64,000 nt of DNA from Streptomyces albus subsp. albus (lineage in GTDB: Bacteria > Actinomycetota > Actinomycetes > Streptomycetales > Streptomycetaceae): assembly GCF_000719865.1 (NCBI RefSeq), contig NZ_JOID01000017.1, forward strand, positions 62,001-126,000, in the 5' to 3' direction. Positions 8,191-20,487 of this stretch are shown here, piece after piece. How positions within the stretch are numbered: position 1 is the first letter of the stretch; each line of letters starts with the position of its first letter. A program made the position numbers and the translations under genes. The notes under the pieces are model-generated. The model had not been told where the DNA came from, did no database searches, and saw nothing but the letters and a program-made list of their open reading frames with translations.

Positions 8191-8238
8191 CGTCCGGCAG
8201 CCGACGCCCGCCCCCAACTCCCGTGCTGTGATGGGTCC

Positions 8239-9471
8239 ATGCCGTCCGCCGTCCCCCTCCCGCCCCGCGACGATGGCCTGATTGCCGCAGGCGGTCTTCT
8301 CGGCGGCCTGGTGCTGTGGTATTTCGACATCTACACCACGGTCCCGCGCAGCGCCGACCTCGGCACCCTGCCGCTGGCGCCGCTCGCCGTGATGTGCGTC
8401 GCCGTGCTGCTGCGCCGCACCGGACAGCCGTGGGCCCTGCTGATCGGGGTCGGCGCGCTCGTCGCCGACCAGATCATCGGCTCCCTGCTGGCGACGGTCC
8501 TGATGTTCACCGACGTCGTCTACGCGAGTGTGCTCTACGGGCGCCCCGGCATGGCCCGCCATGTGATGTCCCTGAGCACCGTGGCCACGGTCGGCGTGAC
8601 CTTCTGGGCCCTGGCCGCCCATCCGGAACCGGAGTCGCTGCTCGTCGGCGTGGTCTGCGCGCTGATCACCATCGCCCCGGCCTGGAGCGGCCTCACCATC
8701 CGCGAACACCGGGAGGCCGCCAGGGAGGAGCGGATGCGCGCCGAACAGACGGCGCTGCTCTCCGAGATGGACCGGCGCGAGGCAGTGGCCACCGAACGCG
8801 GCCGAATGGCGCGGGAGTTGCATGATCTGGTGGCCAACCACCTCTCCGCGATCGCCATCCACTCCACCGCCGCGCTGTCCCTGGGGGACCCCAAGGCCGC
8901 GCAGGAGGCGCTCCGGGTCATCCGCGAGAACAGTGTGCAGGGCCTGGCCGAGATGCGCGGACTGATCGGCCTGCTGCGCGCCGGCGAGGGCGAGGACGCG
9001 GAGCTGCTCGCCGCCCCCCGACTCGACGGTCTCGACGCGCTGCTGGAGCAGACCCGCGCGAACGGCTCCGGCAGCGGTCTGGAGTTCGTCCTGGAGGACA
9101 CCCGCACCCCCGGGCTGCGGCTGCCGGCGCCGGTCGAGATGGCGGCGTACCGGATCGTCCAGGAGTCGCTGACGAACACGCTCAAGCACGCCTCGCCCGG
9201 CACCGTGACCGTGGCGCTGGCGCACGAGGACGGCGGGCCGCTGACGGTCGAGGTCCGCAGCCCCTGGGACACCGGCGGCCGGCCCCGCGCGCCGGGCGCC
9301 GGGGCGGGCCTGGTGGGCATGGAGGAGCGGGTGGCCCTGCTGGGCGGCACGTTCGAGGCCGGGCCGGTCACCGTGCCCGCGGGCACCGCCGAGCGCGCCG
9401 GGCCGGTGCCCGGCCGGCCGCAGACATGGCAGGTGCGGGCGGAACTGCCCGCCGACGTGAAGGGACCCTGA
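8239..9471 (+). CDS. DesK/NarX-type sensor histidine kinase
   Basis: A 410-residue membrane kinase. About five hydrophobic segments fill residues 10-150. A HisKA_3 dimerisation helix follows, with phosphoacceptor His at about residue 195 (RELHDLVANHLSA). The ATPase domain carries the N box (VQESLTNTLKHA) and a G-box (GLVGMEERV). The stimulus is not evident and there is no large extracytoplasmic sensor domain. The gene lies 4 bases ahead of its response regulator, so they form an operon. The ATG was chosen because it directly precedes the first membrane segment and no nearer in-frame start fits. Confidence 0.88.
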   Translation: MPSAVPLPPRDDGLIAAGGLLGGLVLWYFDIYTTVPRSADLGTLPLAPLAVMCVAVLLRRTGQPWALLIGVGALVADQIIGSLLATVLMFTDVVYASVLYGRPGMARHVMSLSTVATVGVTFWALAAHPEPESLLVGVVCALITIAPAWSGLTIREHREAAREERMRAEQTALLSEMDRREAVATERGRMARELHDLVANHLSAIAIHSTAALSLGDPKAAQEALRVIRENSVQGLAEMRGLIGLLRAGEGEDAELLAAPRLDGLDALLEQTRANGSGSGLEFVLEDTRTPGLRLPAPVEMAAYRIVQESLTNTLKHASPGTVTVALAHEDGGPLTVEVRSPWDTGGRPRAPGAGAGLVGMEERVALLGGTFEAGPVTVPAGTAERAGPVPGRPQTWQVRAELPADVKGP

Positions 9472-9475
9472 AGCC

Positions 9476-10171
9476 GTGACGACGGAGACCGCGACGACGG
9501 AGCCGGCCGGGCCGCCCGTCCGGGTGCTGGTGGCCGAGGACCAGTCCGCCGTCCGGGGAGGGCTGGTCCTCATCCTGCGCTCCTCCCCCGGCATCGAGGT
9601 GGCCGGCGAGGCCGCGGACGGGGAGGAGGCCGTGCGGCTGGCCCGGGAACTCCGCCCGGACGTGGTCCTGATGGACGTCCAGATGCCGAGGCTGGACGGG
9701 GTCTCGGCGACGCGGATGATCACCGCCGAGGGGCTGGCGGACGTCCTCGTCCTGACCACCTTCGATCTCGACGAGTACGTCTTCGGAGCCCTGCGCGCCG
9801 GCGCGGCCGGCTTCCTGCTGAAGGACAGCGAGGCGGCGGAACTGGTGACGGCGGTACGGACCGTGGCCCGCGGCGACGGGCTGATCGCCCCCGCCGTGAC
9901 CCGCCGGCTGATCGCCGAGTTCGCCTGCCCCGGCCGGGAGCACCGGGCCGGCGCGCAGGATCCCGAGGTGCTGCGGGCCCTGACCCCGCGCGAGCGGGAG
10001 GTGCTGGGCTGTCTCGGCGAGGGCCTGTCCAACGCCGACATCGCCCGCCGGCTGCGGATGGCGGAGGCCACGGTGAAGACCCATGTGAGCCGGCTGCTGG
10101 GCAAGCTGGAACTCCGCTCCCGCGTCCAAGCCGCCGTACTGGCCCGCGAGTTGGGCGTCCAAGGGCCCTGA
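9476..10171 (+). CDS. NarL-family response regulator
   Basis: A 231-residue regulator and partner of the upstream kinase. The receiver (residues about 15-135) has the acidic pair in VAEDQ, phosphoacceptor Asp67 in VLMDVQMP, a Thr in LTTFD and the Lys in LLKD. The C-terminal LuxR helix-turn-helix is at about residues 165-225 (LTPREREVLGCL, then ATVKTHVSRLL). All switch residues are present, unlike the regulator at 7346. Starts at GTG four bases after the kinase stop. The palindrome at 8175-8190 is a likely target. Confidence 0.9.
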   Translation: MTTETATTEPAGPPVRVLVAEDQSAVRGGLVLILRSSPGIEVAGEAADGEEAVRLARELRPDVVLMDVQMPRLDGVSATRMITAEGLADVLVLTTFDLDEYVFGALRAGAAGFLLKDSEAAELVTAVRTVARGDGLIAPAVTRRLIAEFACPGREHRAGAQDPEVLRALTPREREVLGCLGEGLSNADIARRLRMAEATVKTHVSRLLGKLELRSRVQAAVLARELGVQGP

Positions 10172-10247
10172 CGCCCGGGGAGGGCGCTCGCGGAGCGGCA
10201 GCGGCGGGACAGCCGGCACACGGCCGGCACACCATCACGGAGGCGAT

Positions 10248-10289
10248 TGGTCCAGACCTATTGACCAGAGGTACAGACCTTTCTACTCT
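10248..10289 (+). promoter_or_regulatory. Chitinase promoter with DasR-like element and direct repeat
   Basis: TGGTCCAGACCT at 10248-10259 resembles the DasR-responsive element of Streptomyces chitin genes. A related GGTACAGACCT at 10270-10280 repeats it 21 bases on, like the paired 12-base repeats of chi promoters. Between and around them are a -35-like TTGACC (10261-10266) and a -10-like TACTCT (10284-10289), 17 bases apart. A bound repressor would block RNA polymerase. Repression relieved by amino-sugar phosphates is inferred from known DasR biology. Confidence 0.7.
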
Positions 10290-10393
10290 CCTCAGCAATG
10301 CGAAGGCCACGCCTTCACGCCCCGTGCGGGCGGAGGAGCGTGCCGTCGGGCGGCCGCAGGTTCCACCCCCTACGGATCGACCGAGGAGCAGCC

Positions 10394-11680
10394 TTGCGCT
10401 CAGGAACCTCCCCCCTCATACCCGCCCTCTCGCGCTTACCCCGCCGGGCCGCCGCGGCCCTCATCGCCCTCCTGCTCTCCCTCACCGCCCTCGCCCCCAC
10501 CGCCCAGGCCGCCCCGGACCCCGGCCCGGACGCCGCTCCGGCCGCCGCCACCGGCCCCGCCGCAGCGGACCCCGTCATCAAGCTGGGCTACTTCACCAAC
10601 TGGGCGGGCTACGGCCGGAACCACCACCTCAAAGACCTCGTCACCTCCGGGACCGCCGCGAAGCTGACCCACATCAACTACGCCTTCGGCAACGTCACCG
10701 GCGGCCGCTGCGCCATCGGTGACTCCTACGCCGACCACGACCGCGCGTACACCGCCGAGCAGAGCGTCGACGGCAGCGCCGACACCTGGGACCAGCCGCT
10801 GCGCGGCAACTTCAACCAGCTCCGCAAGCTCAAGGAGCGCTACCCGCACCTCAAGGTGCTGTGGTCGTTCGGCGGCTGGACCTGGTCCGGCGGCTTCACC
10901 GAGGCGGCCGCCGACCCGGAGGGCTTCGCCCGCTCCTGCCGCGCGCTCATCGAGGACCCGCGCTGGGCCGGCGTCTTCGACGGCATCGACCTGGACTGGG
11001 AGTACCCCAACGCCTGCGGGCTGCGGTGCGACAGCAGCGGACCGCAGGCCTTCGCGACCATGATGCGGGCCATGCGCGCCGAGTTCGGGGAGGACCTGGT
11101 CACCGCCGCCATCACCGCCGACGCCTCCGAGGGCGGCAAGCTCGACGCCACCGACTACGCCGCCGCCGCGCGGTACACCGACTGGTACAACGTGATGACG
11201 TACGACTTCTTCGGCGCCTGGGACGCCGACGGCCCCACCGCCCCGCACTCCCCGCTCACCGCCTACGAGGGCATCCCGACAGCGGGCCAGTACGCCGACG
11301 CCGCCGTCCGCAAACTCGCGGACCAGGGCGTCCCCGCGCGCAAACTGCTCCTCGGCATCGGCTTCTACGGCCGCGGCTGGACAGGCGTCGCGCAGAGCGC
11401 GCCGGGCGGCGCCGCGAGCGGCCCGGCGCCGGCCACGTACGAGTCCGGCATCGAGGACTACAAGGTTCTGAAGACGGCGTGCCCGGTCACCGGCACCGTC
11501 GCGGGCACCGCCTACGCGCACTGCGGTACGCAGTGGTGGAGCTACGACACCCCGGAGACCATCGCCGGGAAGATGGCCTACGCCAGGGAACGGGGTCTCG
11601 GCGGGGCGTTCTTCTGGGAGACCAGCGGTGACACCGCCGACGGCGAGCTGATCGGCGCCATCGACCGCGGCCTGCGGTAG
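10394..11680 (+). CDS. Secreted GH18 chitinase
   Basis: A 428-residue family 18 glycoside hydrolase that cleaves chitin outside the cell. A signal peptide (basic start, hydrophobic core, AQA cleavage site) fills about the first 40 residues. The catalytic motif DGIDLDWE supplies the acid Glu, and SFGGWTWS and YDFFGAWD match other conserved strands of the barrel. No chitin-binding domain is visible, so it is a single-domain enzyme. The TTG start has GAGGAG ahead of it. Codon 15, in the signal peptide, is TTA (10436-10438), so bldA is probably needed on top of the DasR-like promoter control. A strong hairpin ends the transcript. Confidence 0.92.
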   Translation: MRSGTSPLIPALSRLPRRAAAALIALLLSLTALAPTAQAAPDPGPDAAPAAATGPAAADPVIKLGYFTNWAGYGRNHHLKDLVTSGTAAKLTHINYAFGNVTGGRCAIGDSYADHDRAYTAEQSVDGSADTWDQPLRGNFNQLRKLKERYPHLKVLWSFGGWTWSGGFTEAAADPEGFARSCRALIEDPRWAGVFDGIDLDWEYPNACGLRCDSSGPQAFATMMRAMRAEFGEDLVTAAITADASEGGKLDATDYAAAARYTDWYNVMTYDFFGAWDADGPTAPHSPLTAYEGIPTAGQYADAAVRKLADQGVPARKLLLGIGFYGRGWTGVAQSAPGGAASGPAPATYESGIEDYKVLKTACPVTGTVAGTAYAHCGTQWWSYDTPETIAGKMAYARERGLGGAFFWETSGDTADGELIGAIDRGLR

Positions 11681-11762
11681 GGGCGCCGCCCGGGGCCGGG
11701 ACGCCCCGCACCGGCGACCGGGGAGACGGTGCCGCCCGCCGTCTCCCCGGTTCTCCCGCACG

Positions 11763-11799
11763 CAACGGGTCCCCGGACTCTGCGTCCGGGGACCCGTTG
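11763..11799. terminator. Bidirectional terminator hairpin
   Basis: Perfect 15-base arms (CAACGGGTCCCCGGA and its complement) with a 7-base loop, between the convergent chitinase and DUF2550 genes, so it can serve both. Confidence 0.85.
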
Positions 11800-11810
11800 T
11801 CTCAGGCCAC

Positions 11811-12260
11811 TCAGGCCACGTTCACTCTCTGCCCCGGTGGGGCCGCTTCGAGCCAGGCGAGGAAGCCGGTCAGGGCGTCCTCGCTCATCGCCAGTTCCAG
11901 GCGGACGCCGCGGTGCGAGCAGGCGAGGACGACGGAGTCGGAGAGCAGGGCCAGCTCCTCCTCGCCCTGGGGGGTGCGGCGCGCCAGCACCTCGATCGCG
12001 GAGCGCTCCAGGACCCGGCGCGGCCGGGGCGCGTAGGAGAACACCCGGAACCATTCGATCCGGTCACCGCTGTAGCGGGCGACTCCGTAGATCCAGCCCT
12101 TGCCGCTGGGCTCGGGCTCCCCCTCGGGCACGTCCCAGCGCAGGCTGCAGTCGAAGGTGCCGCCGGACCGCTGGAGCAGTCTGCGCCGCAGTCCGAAGAC
12201 GAAGAGCCCCAACAGCACCAGCGCGACGACCGTGCCGCTCAGCACAAGAGCGAGGACCAT
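11811..12260 (-). CDS. DUF2550 family membrane protein
   Basis: A short protein of 149 residues with one N-terminal transmembrane helix (residues about 3-24, ending in GLRRRLL), followed by a soluble domain with WDVPEGE and WFRVFSY. It matches the DUF2550 family found next to atpC in many actinomycetes; the function is unknown. ATG at 12260 lies 9 bases after AGGAGG; a GTG two codons upstream (12266) is the alternative. It is last in the block after the atp operon but separated from atpC by its own hairpin. Confidence 0.75.
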   Translation of the reverse strand: MVLALVLSGTVVALVLLGLFVFGLRRRLLQRSGGTFDCSLRWDVPEGEPEPSGKGWIYGVARYSGDRIEWFRVFSYAPRPRRVLERSAIEVLARRTPQGEEELALLSDSVVLACSHRGVRLELAMSEDALTGFLAWLEAAPPGQRVNVA

Positions 12261-12314
12261 CTCCACCGACCTCCTCGCCTCACGTACCCGACCAGTATGA
12301 CGTCATGTACCGCA

Positions 12315-12360
12315 ACAGCCGCGGACTGCCCCGGAGGTTCCCGGAGCGGTCCGCGGCTGT
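12315..12360 (-). terminator. Hairpin at the end of the atp operon
   Basis: Eleven-base perfect arms (ACAGCCGCGGA and its complement) enclose a 24-base loop, 26 bases beyond the atpC stop. It probably ends or attenuates the atp transcript before the DUF2550 gene. Confidence 0.7.
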
Positions 12361-12385
12361 GCTCATCGTGCGTGTCGTGACCGTC

Positions 12386-12763
12386 TCAGCGCTTGCTGGC
12401 GGCCGCGACGAGCCGGATCTCCGCGCGCCGCTCGGCGGCGGCGTCGGCTTCCGACTTGGCTCGTTCCAGGGCCCGCTCGGCCCGGGCGATGTCGATCTCC
12501 TCGGCCAGCTCGGCGATCTCCGCGAGCAGCGACAGCTTGTTGTCGGCGAAGGAGATGAAACCGCCGTGGACGGCGGCGAGCACCGTACCGCCGTCGGTCG
12601 TACGGATGGTCACCGGGCCGGTCTCCAGCACACCGAGCAGCGGCTGGTGGCCGGGCATGACGCCGATGTCACCCGATGTGGTGCGTGCGACGACCAGGGT
12701 GGCCTCGCCGGACCAGACACTGCGGTCCGCGGCGACCAGCTCGACGTGCAGCTCAGCAGCCAA
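12386..12763 (-). CDS. atpC: ATP synthase epsilon subunit
   Basis: A 125-residue subunit of the F1 central stalk that couples rotation and inhibits hydrolysis. The N-terminal beta-sandwich is recognised by MPGHQPLLG and GGFISF, and the C-terminal helix hairpin is Ala/Glu-rich. The TTG at 12763 is chosen because GAGGAG lies 5 bases ahead and the following AAELHVELV begins the family alignment; a GTG at 12784 would add seven residues. It is last in the atp operon, 132 bases after atpD, a gap holding a strong hairpin. Confidence 0.93.
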   Translation of the reverse strand: MAAELHVELVAADRSVWSGEATLVVARTTSGDIGVMPGHQPLLGVLETGPVTIRTTDGGTVLAAVHGGFISFADNKLSLLAEIAELAEEIDIARAERALERAKSEADAAAERRAEIRLVAAASKR

Positions 12764-12853
12764 CGTGGCTCCTCGGGTCTCCACCTGCCGTGACAGGTGT
12801 CCAGAAAGTCTGGGGGTGGGGATGTCCGGGCTTCACAGAATAACCGGCGTGGA

Positions 12854-12882
12854 TCCGGGGGCGGGACGGGCCCGCCCCCGGA
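12854..12882 (-). terminator. Intercistronic hairpin between atpD and atpC
   Basis: Twelve-base perfect arms (TCCGGGGGCGGG and its complement) with a 5-base loop, just after the atpD stop. There is no U run, so it may be a partial terminator or an mRNA-processing/stability structure. Confidence 0.6.
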
Positions 12883-12895
12883 CGCCGGACCGGGG

Positions 12896-15273
<2,378 letters not shown>

Positions 15274-15275
15274 GC

Positions 15276-16847
15276 TCAGCCCTCACCCAGCAGCTTGCCG
15301 TCCGAGGTCTCGAACTGCCGCTTGAAGGAGGCGATGGCGTCGGCGAGCGCCTGCAGGGTGTCGTCCGACATCTTGCCGCCCTCGCGGATGCTGGTCATCA
15401 GGCCCTTGTGCTCGCGGTGGAGGTAGTCCAGCAGCTCGCTCTCGAAGCGGCGGATGTCCTCGACGGGCACGTCGTCCATCTTGCCGGTGGTGCCGGCCCA
15501 GATGGAGACGACCTGGTTCTCCGTGGAGAACGGCGCGTACTGGCCCTGCTTCAGCAGCTCCACCATGCGCTTGCCGCGCTCCAGCGAGGCCTTGGAGGCC
15601 GCGTCCAGGTCGGAACCGAAGGCGGCGAACGCCTCCAGCTCGCGGAACTGGGCGAGGTCCACGCGGAGCCGGCCGGAGACCTGCTTCATGGCCTTGTGCT
15701 GGGCGGAGCCACCGACACGGGAGACCGAGATACCGACGTTCAGCGCCGGCCGCTGGCCCGCGTTGAAGAGGTCGGACTCCAGGAAGCACTGGCCGTCGGT
15801 GATGGAGATGACGTTGGTCGGGATGAACGCCGAGACGTCGTTGGCCTTGGTCTCGACGATCGGGAGACCCGTCATCGAGCCCTTGCCCAGCTCGTCGGAG
15901 AGCTTCGCGCAGCGCTCCAGCAGCCGGGAGTGCAGGTAGAAGACGTCACCCGGGTAGGCCTCACGGCCCGGCGGGCGGCGCAGCAGCAGGGAGACCGCGC
16001 GGTAGGCGTCGGCCTGCTTCGACAGGTCGTCGAAGACGATCAGGACGTGCTTGCCCTGGTACATCCAGTGCTGCCCGATGGCCGAGCCGGTGTACGGGGC
16101 GAGGTACTTGAAGCCGGCCGGGTCGGACGCCGGGGCCGCGACGATCGTCGTGTACTCCAGGGCACCGGCCTCCTCCAGCGCGCCGCGCACGGACGCGATG
16201 GTGGAGCCCTTCTGGCCGACGGCGACGTAGATGCAGCGGACCTGCTTGTCCGGGTCGCCCGAGCGCCAGTTGTCGCGCTGGTTGATGATCGTGTCGACGG
16301 CCAGCGCGGTCTTGCCGGTCTGGCGGTCGCCGATGATCAGCTGGCGCTGGCCGCGGCCGATCGGGGTCATCGCGTCGACGGCCTTGAGGCCGGTCTCCAT
16401 CGGCTCGTGAACCGACTTCCGCGCCATGACGCCGGGGGCCTGCAGCTCGAGGGCGCGGCGGCCCTCGGTCGCGATCTCGCCGAGGCCGTCGATCGGGTTG
16501 CCCAGCGGGTCGACGACGCGGCCGAGGTAGCCCTCGCCGACCGCGACGGAGAGCACCTCACCGGTGCGCTGCACCGGCTGGCCCTCCTCGATGCCGCTGA
16601 ACTCGCCGAGCACGATCGCGCCGATCTCGCGCTCTTCCAGGTTGAGGGCGAGACCGAGGGTGCCGTCCTCGAACCTGAGCAGCTCGTTCGCCATGGCCGA
16701 GGGCAGACCCTCGACCTTCGCGATGCCGTCGCCGGCAACGCTTACCGTACCGACCTCCTCGCGCGAGGCCGCGTCCGGCTTGTACGCCTGGACAAAGTTC
16801 TCCAGCGCGTCCCGGATCTCCTCCGGCCGGATCGTGAGCTCCGCCAT
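15276..16847 (-). CDS. atpA: ATP synthase alpha subunit
   Basis: A 523-residue non-catalytic nucleotide-binding subunit of F1. The P-loop GDRQTGKT, the alpha signature ([17 protein letters not shown]) and the N-terminal crown ([10 protein letters not shown]) are clear. The ATG at 16847 is the family start; reading further upstream would add 27 unrelated residues. It is 119 bases after atpH and 2 bases before atpG. Confidence 0.97.
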   Translation of the reverse strand: MAELTIRPEEIRDALENFVQAYKPDAASREEVGTVSVAGDGIAKVEGLPSAMANELLRFEDGTLGLALNLEEREIGAIVLGEFSGIEEGQPVQRTGEVLSVAVGEGYLGRVVDPLGNPIDGLGEIATEGRRALELQAPGVMARKSVHEPMETGLKAVDAMTPIGRGQRQLIIGDRQTGKTALAVDTIINQRDNWRSGDPDKQVRCIYVAVGQKGSTIASVRGALEEAGALEYTTIVAAPASDPAGFKYLAPYTGSAIGQHWMYQGKHVLIVFDDLSKQADAYRAVSLLLRRPPGREAYPGDVFYLHSRLLERCAKLSDELGKGSMTGLPIVETKANDVSAFIPTNVISITDGQCFLESDLFNAGQRPALNVGISVSRVGGSAQHKAMKQVSGRLRVDLAQFRELEAFAAFGSDLDAASKASLERGKRMVELLKQGQYAPFSTENQVVSIWAGTTGKMDDVPVEDIRRFESELLDYLHREHKGLMTSIREGGKMSDDTLQALADAIASFKRQFETSDGKLLGEG

Positions 16848-16966
16848 CTGGGTTCCCTGCTCTCCTTGTTGGGCCCGAAGTCTTTGGGGGTCTGGGGTTG
16901 TGCCCCCAGAGGACTCTGCACGGCCCAACCCGGGCCGCTGCCATGCTTGTTGAGTTGGTGGCTGTC

Positions 16967-17782
16967 TCAGCCGGCCATCCGCCGGGACACCTCGTCGAGG
17001 CGGTCCGCGATGGTGCCGTTGATGACCTCTTCGCCGATCCGCACCTGGATTCCGCCGAGGACCGCGGGGTCCACGTCGAGGTTCAGATGCATCTGCCGGC
17101 CGTACAGCCGGGCCAGCCCGTCGCCGAGGCGCCGCTTCTGCTCGTCGCTGAGCGGCACCGCGGAGGTGACGACCGCGACCAGCCGGTCGCGGCGGTCCGC
17201 GGCCAGCTTGGACAGGGCGTCGAGCCCACCGTCCAGGCTACGTCCCCGCGGATGTGTCACGAGTCGCACCACGAGCCGCTCGGTGACCGGGTTGGCCCGG
17301 CCTCCCAGCAGCCGGCGGAGCAGCTCGGCCTTGGCACGGGCCTCGGTGCCCCGCTCGGCGAGCGCGGCGCGCAGCTCGGGGCTGGAGGCGACGATCCGGC
17401 CGAACCGGAACAGCTCGTCCTCCACGTCGTCCAGCGCGCCGGACCGCTGCGCGGCGATGAGCTCGGCGGTGCTCGCCAGCTCCTCGATCGCGTCCACCAG
17501 GTCACGCGAGCGCGACCAGCGGGAGCGGACCATGCCGGTGACGAGGTCGGCGGTCTCGCCGCCGACCTGGCCCGCCAGCAGGCGGCCGGCCAGTTCGGCC
17601 TTGGCCTCGCCGGCCTGCGCCGGGTCGGTGAGGACCCGACGCAGCGACACCTCGCGGTCGAGCAGGCCCGTGACGGCGGCCAGCTCCTCGGCGAGCTTCG
17701 CCGCGTCCACGGACGTGTTGTCCGTGAGCGCGTCGAGACGCTCGCGTGCGGCAGCCAGTGCCTCGCGGCTCGCTCCGTTCAT
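16967..17782 (-). CDS. atpH: ATP synthase delta subunit
   Basis: A 271-residue peripheral-stalk subunit that ties F1 to the b subunit. It is longer than the 177-residue E. coli protein, which is typical of actinomycetes: an extra N-terminal helical part precedes the delta core. The C-terminal signature is readable as [12 protein letters not shown] and [16 protein letters not shown]. The start overlaps the atpF stop as ATGA, so the two are translationally coupled. Confidence 0.94.
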   Translation of the reverse strand: MNGASREALAAARERLDALTDNTSVDAAKLAEELAAVTGLLDREVSLRRVLTDPAQAGEAKAELAGRLLAGQVGGETADLVTGMVRSRWSRSRDLVDAIEELASTAELIAAQRSGALDDVEDELFRFGRIVASSPELRAALAERGTEARAKAELLRRLLGGRANPVTERLVVRLVTHPRGRSLDGGLDALSKLAADRRDRLVAVVTSAVPLSDEQKRRLGDGLARLYGRQMHLNLDVDPAVLGGIQVRIGEEVINGTIADRLDEVSRRMAG

Positions 17783-18336
17783 CGGCCGGCCTCGGCCTTC
17801 GTCGCCGCCTTGCTCTCCAGCTCGTCGAGGAAGCGGTCGATGACGCGGCTCTGCCGGGCGTGGTCCTCCAGGGACTCGCCGACGAGCTTGCCGGCCAGGG
17901 TCGTGGCGAGCGTGCCCACGTCCTGGCGCAGCGCCTGCGCGGCCTGCTTGCGGTCGGCCTCGATCTGGGCGTGACCGGCGGCGATGATCTCCTCGCGCTG
18001 CCGCTGGCCCTCCGCGCGCATCTCGGCGATGAGCGCGGCGCCCTGCTCCTGGGCCTCCTGGCGCAGCCGCGCCGCCTCGTGCCGGGCCTCGGCGAGCTGG
18101 GCCTTGTACTGCTCCAGCACGTCCTGCGCCTCGGTCTGGGCCGCCTCGGCCTTCTCGATGCCGCCTTCGATGGCCTCGCGGCGCTCGTCCAGAACCTTGT
18201 TGATGTTCGGGAGGAGCTTCTTGGCGAGGATGCCGAAGACGATGGCGAACGCGATCAGGCCGATGACGAGCTCTGGGATCGGCGGGATCAGAGGATTCTG
18301 AGGCTCCTCCGCCGCCAGGTGAACCAGAACGTTCAC
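17779..18336 (-). CDS. atpF: ATP synthase b subunit
   Basis: A 185-residue stator subunit. One transmembrane helix lies near residues 20-40 (ELVIGLIAFAIVFGIL), followed by a long charged, Ala/Glu/Arg-rich coiled coil that reaches F1. The N-terminal part before the helix is typical of Streptomyces. It lies 41 bases after atpE and overlaps atpH by 4 bases. Confidence 0.94.
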   Translation of the reverse strand: MNVLVHLAAEEPQNPLIPPIPELVIGLIAFAIVFGILAKKLLPNINKVLDERREAIEGGIEKAEAAQTEAQDVLEQYKAQLAEARHEAARLRQEAQEQGAALIAEMRAEGQRQREEIIAAGHAQIEADRKQAAQALRQDVGTLATTLAGKLVGESLEDHARQSRVIDRFLDELESKAATKAEAGR

Positions 18337-18377
18337 ATCATTGCCTTTCGTCGAATGGGTGTCGTCGCGGTTCGTTC

Positions 18378-19494
<1,117 letters not shown>

Positions 19495-19758
19495 CGCGAG
19501 CTCCTTCAGCGTGGCGCATAGGTACGGCAACCTCGTTGTGTCGGCGCGGCACGGAGCCGCGGTTCGGCACTGGACTGGTGTTACGGGTTTGGGGGCGGCC
19601 GGCCGGCGCGGAGCCGTGTGGCCGACGGGGCGTCAGCCGCGGGGACCGCCGGTTCCGTCCCGTGGAATCCGGGAGCCCGGCCGATCGCTCGCGCTGTGCC
19701 GCAGTTGGAACCGGACGATAGCAGGCCCGCTTACGGGTTCTTGACGCGCCCCCGGTCG

Positions 19759-20196
19759 TCATGCGGCCGACCCCCGGGCACCGGGCTCACTCCGCCCGGC
19801 CTGCTCGGGATCGACGTAGAGGATCTTGGCCTTCGTGTGCGCGCGGGCCTGCGCCGCGACCCAGACGAGCGTGGCCGCCACCAGCGAGGCCGCGAAGGCC
19901 TTGTGGTCGAAGAGCGTGGTGTTCTTGAACGCGGCCACGAAGACGAAGAGCAGCAGCAGCTGGGTGGTGTAGAGCATCAGGCCCATGGCCTGGAAGAGCT
20001 GCGGGTATTTCCGACCCGTGTGCTGGAGCACGAAGATGCCGATCCCCATGAAGAGGATCACCACCACCGTGCCGAAGACCGCGCCGAGGGCACCCTTGCC
20101 ACCGGCGAGCGCCGCGGCCGCGGCGACGGCGATCACACCGACGGCGGCGGTGGGCCCCGCCGTGTGCAGGAGCATTCGGGCGTCGTTCGACTGCAT
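19759..20196 (-). CDS. atpI: ATP synthase accessory protein AtpI
   Basis: A 145-residue protein with four hydrophobic helices (residues about 15-115), placed directly ahead of atpB. In other bacteria AtpI-type proteins help assemble the c ring; this copy is identified mainly by topology and position. The 264 bases before atpB contain no gene or strong hairpin that I can support. It is probably first in the atp transcript. Confidence 0.8.
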   Translation of the reverse strand: MQSNDARMLLHTAGPTAAVGVIAVAAAAALAGGKGALGAVFGTVVVILFMGIGIFVLQHTGRKYPQLFQAMGLMLYTTQLLLLFVFVAAFKNTTLFDHKAFAASLVAATLVWVAAQARAHTKAKILYVDPEQAGRSEPGARGSAA

Positions 20197-20362
20197 GGAG
20201 GGCAGCTCCGTGGAGTGGGGGTCGAGAGGTCGTCGAGGACGAGCGTAAGGCCCGGTTGAGGTGCCACCTCCCGGCCGGCGGCCCGTCGCACCGGGGTCAC
20301 CGACCCTGTTTCCGGGTCTTCGTGAACGGTATCACAAACTATTTGATGAGGTCTTTACTCAC

Positions 20363-20386
20363 TTGGTGTGCCGACTGTCACACCAA
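20363..20386. promoter_or_regulatory. Inverted repeat TTGGTGTG-N8-CACACCAA ahead of the atp operon
   Basis: Perfect 8-base arms with an 8-base spacer lie 167 bases upstream of atpI, in an A/T-richer part of the 290-base gap 20197-20487, which otherwise holds no gene. On the minus strand GTGACA overlaps one arm, and TAAAGA follows after 18 bases, a possible promoter. The dyad may be an operator for the ATP synthase genes, or a terminator for wecA. Confidence 0.45.
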
Positions 20387-20487
20387 CGGGCTAAGGCGCA
20401 GGTCAACAGGGTGCACCCGAACGGAACCCCCGCTGGGGGAAATCTCACGGTCCGGCAAAATCCCGGACGGCCCGCGGAACGCCGGCT

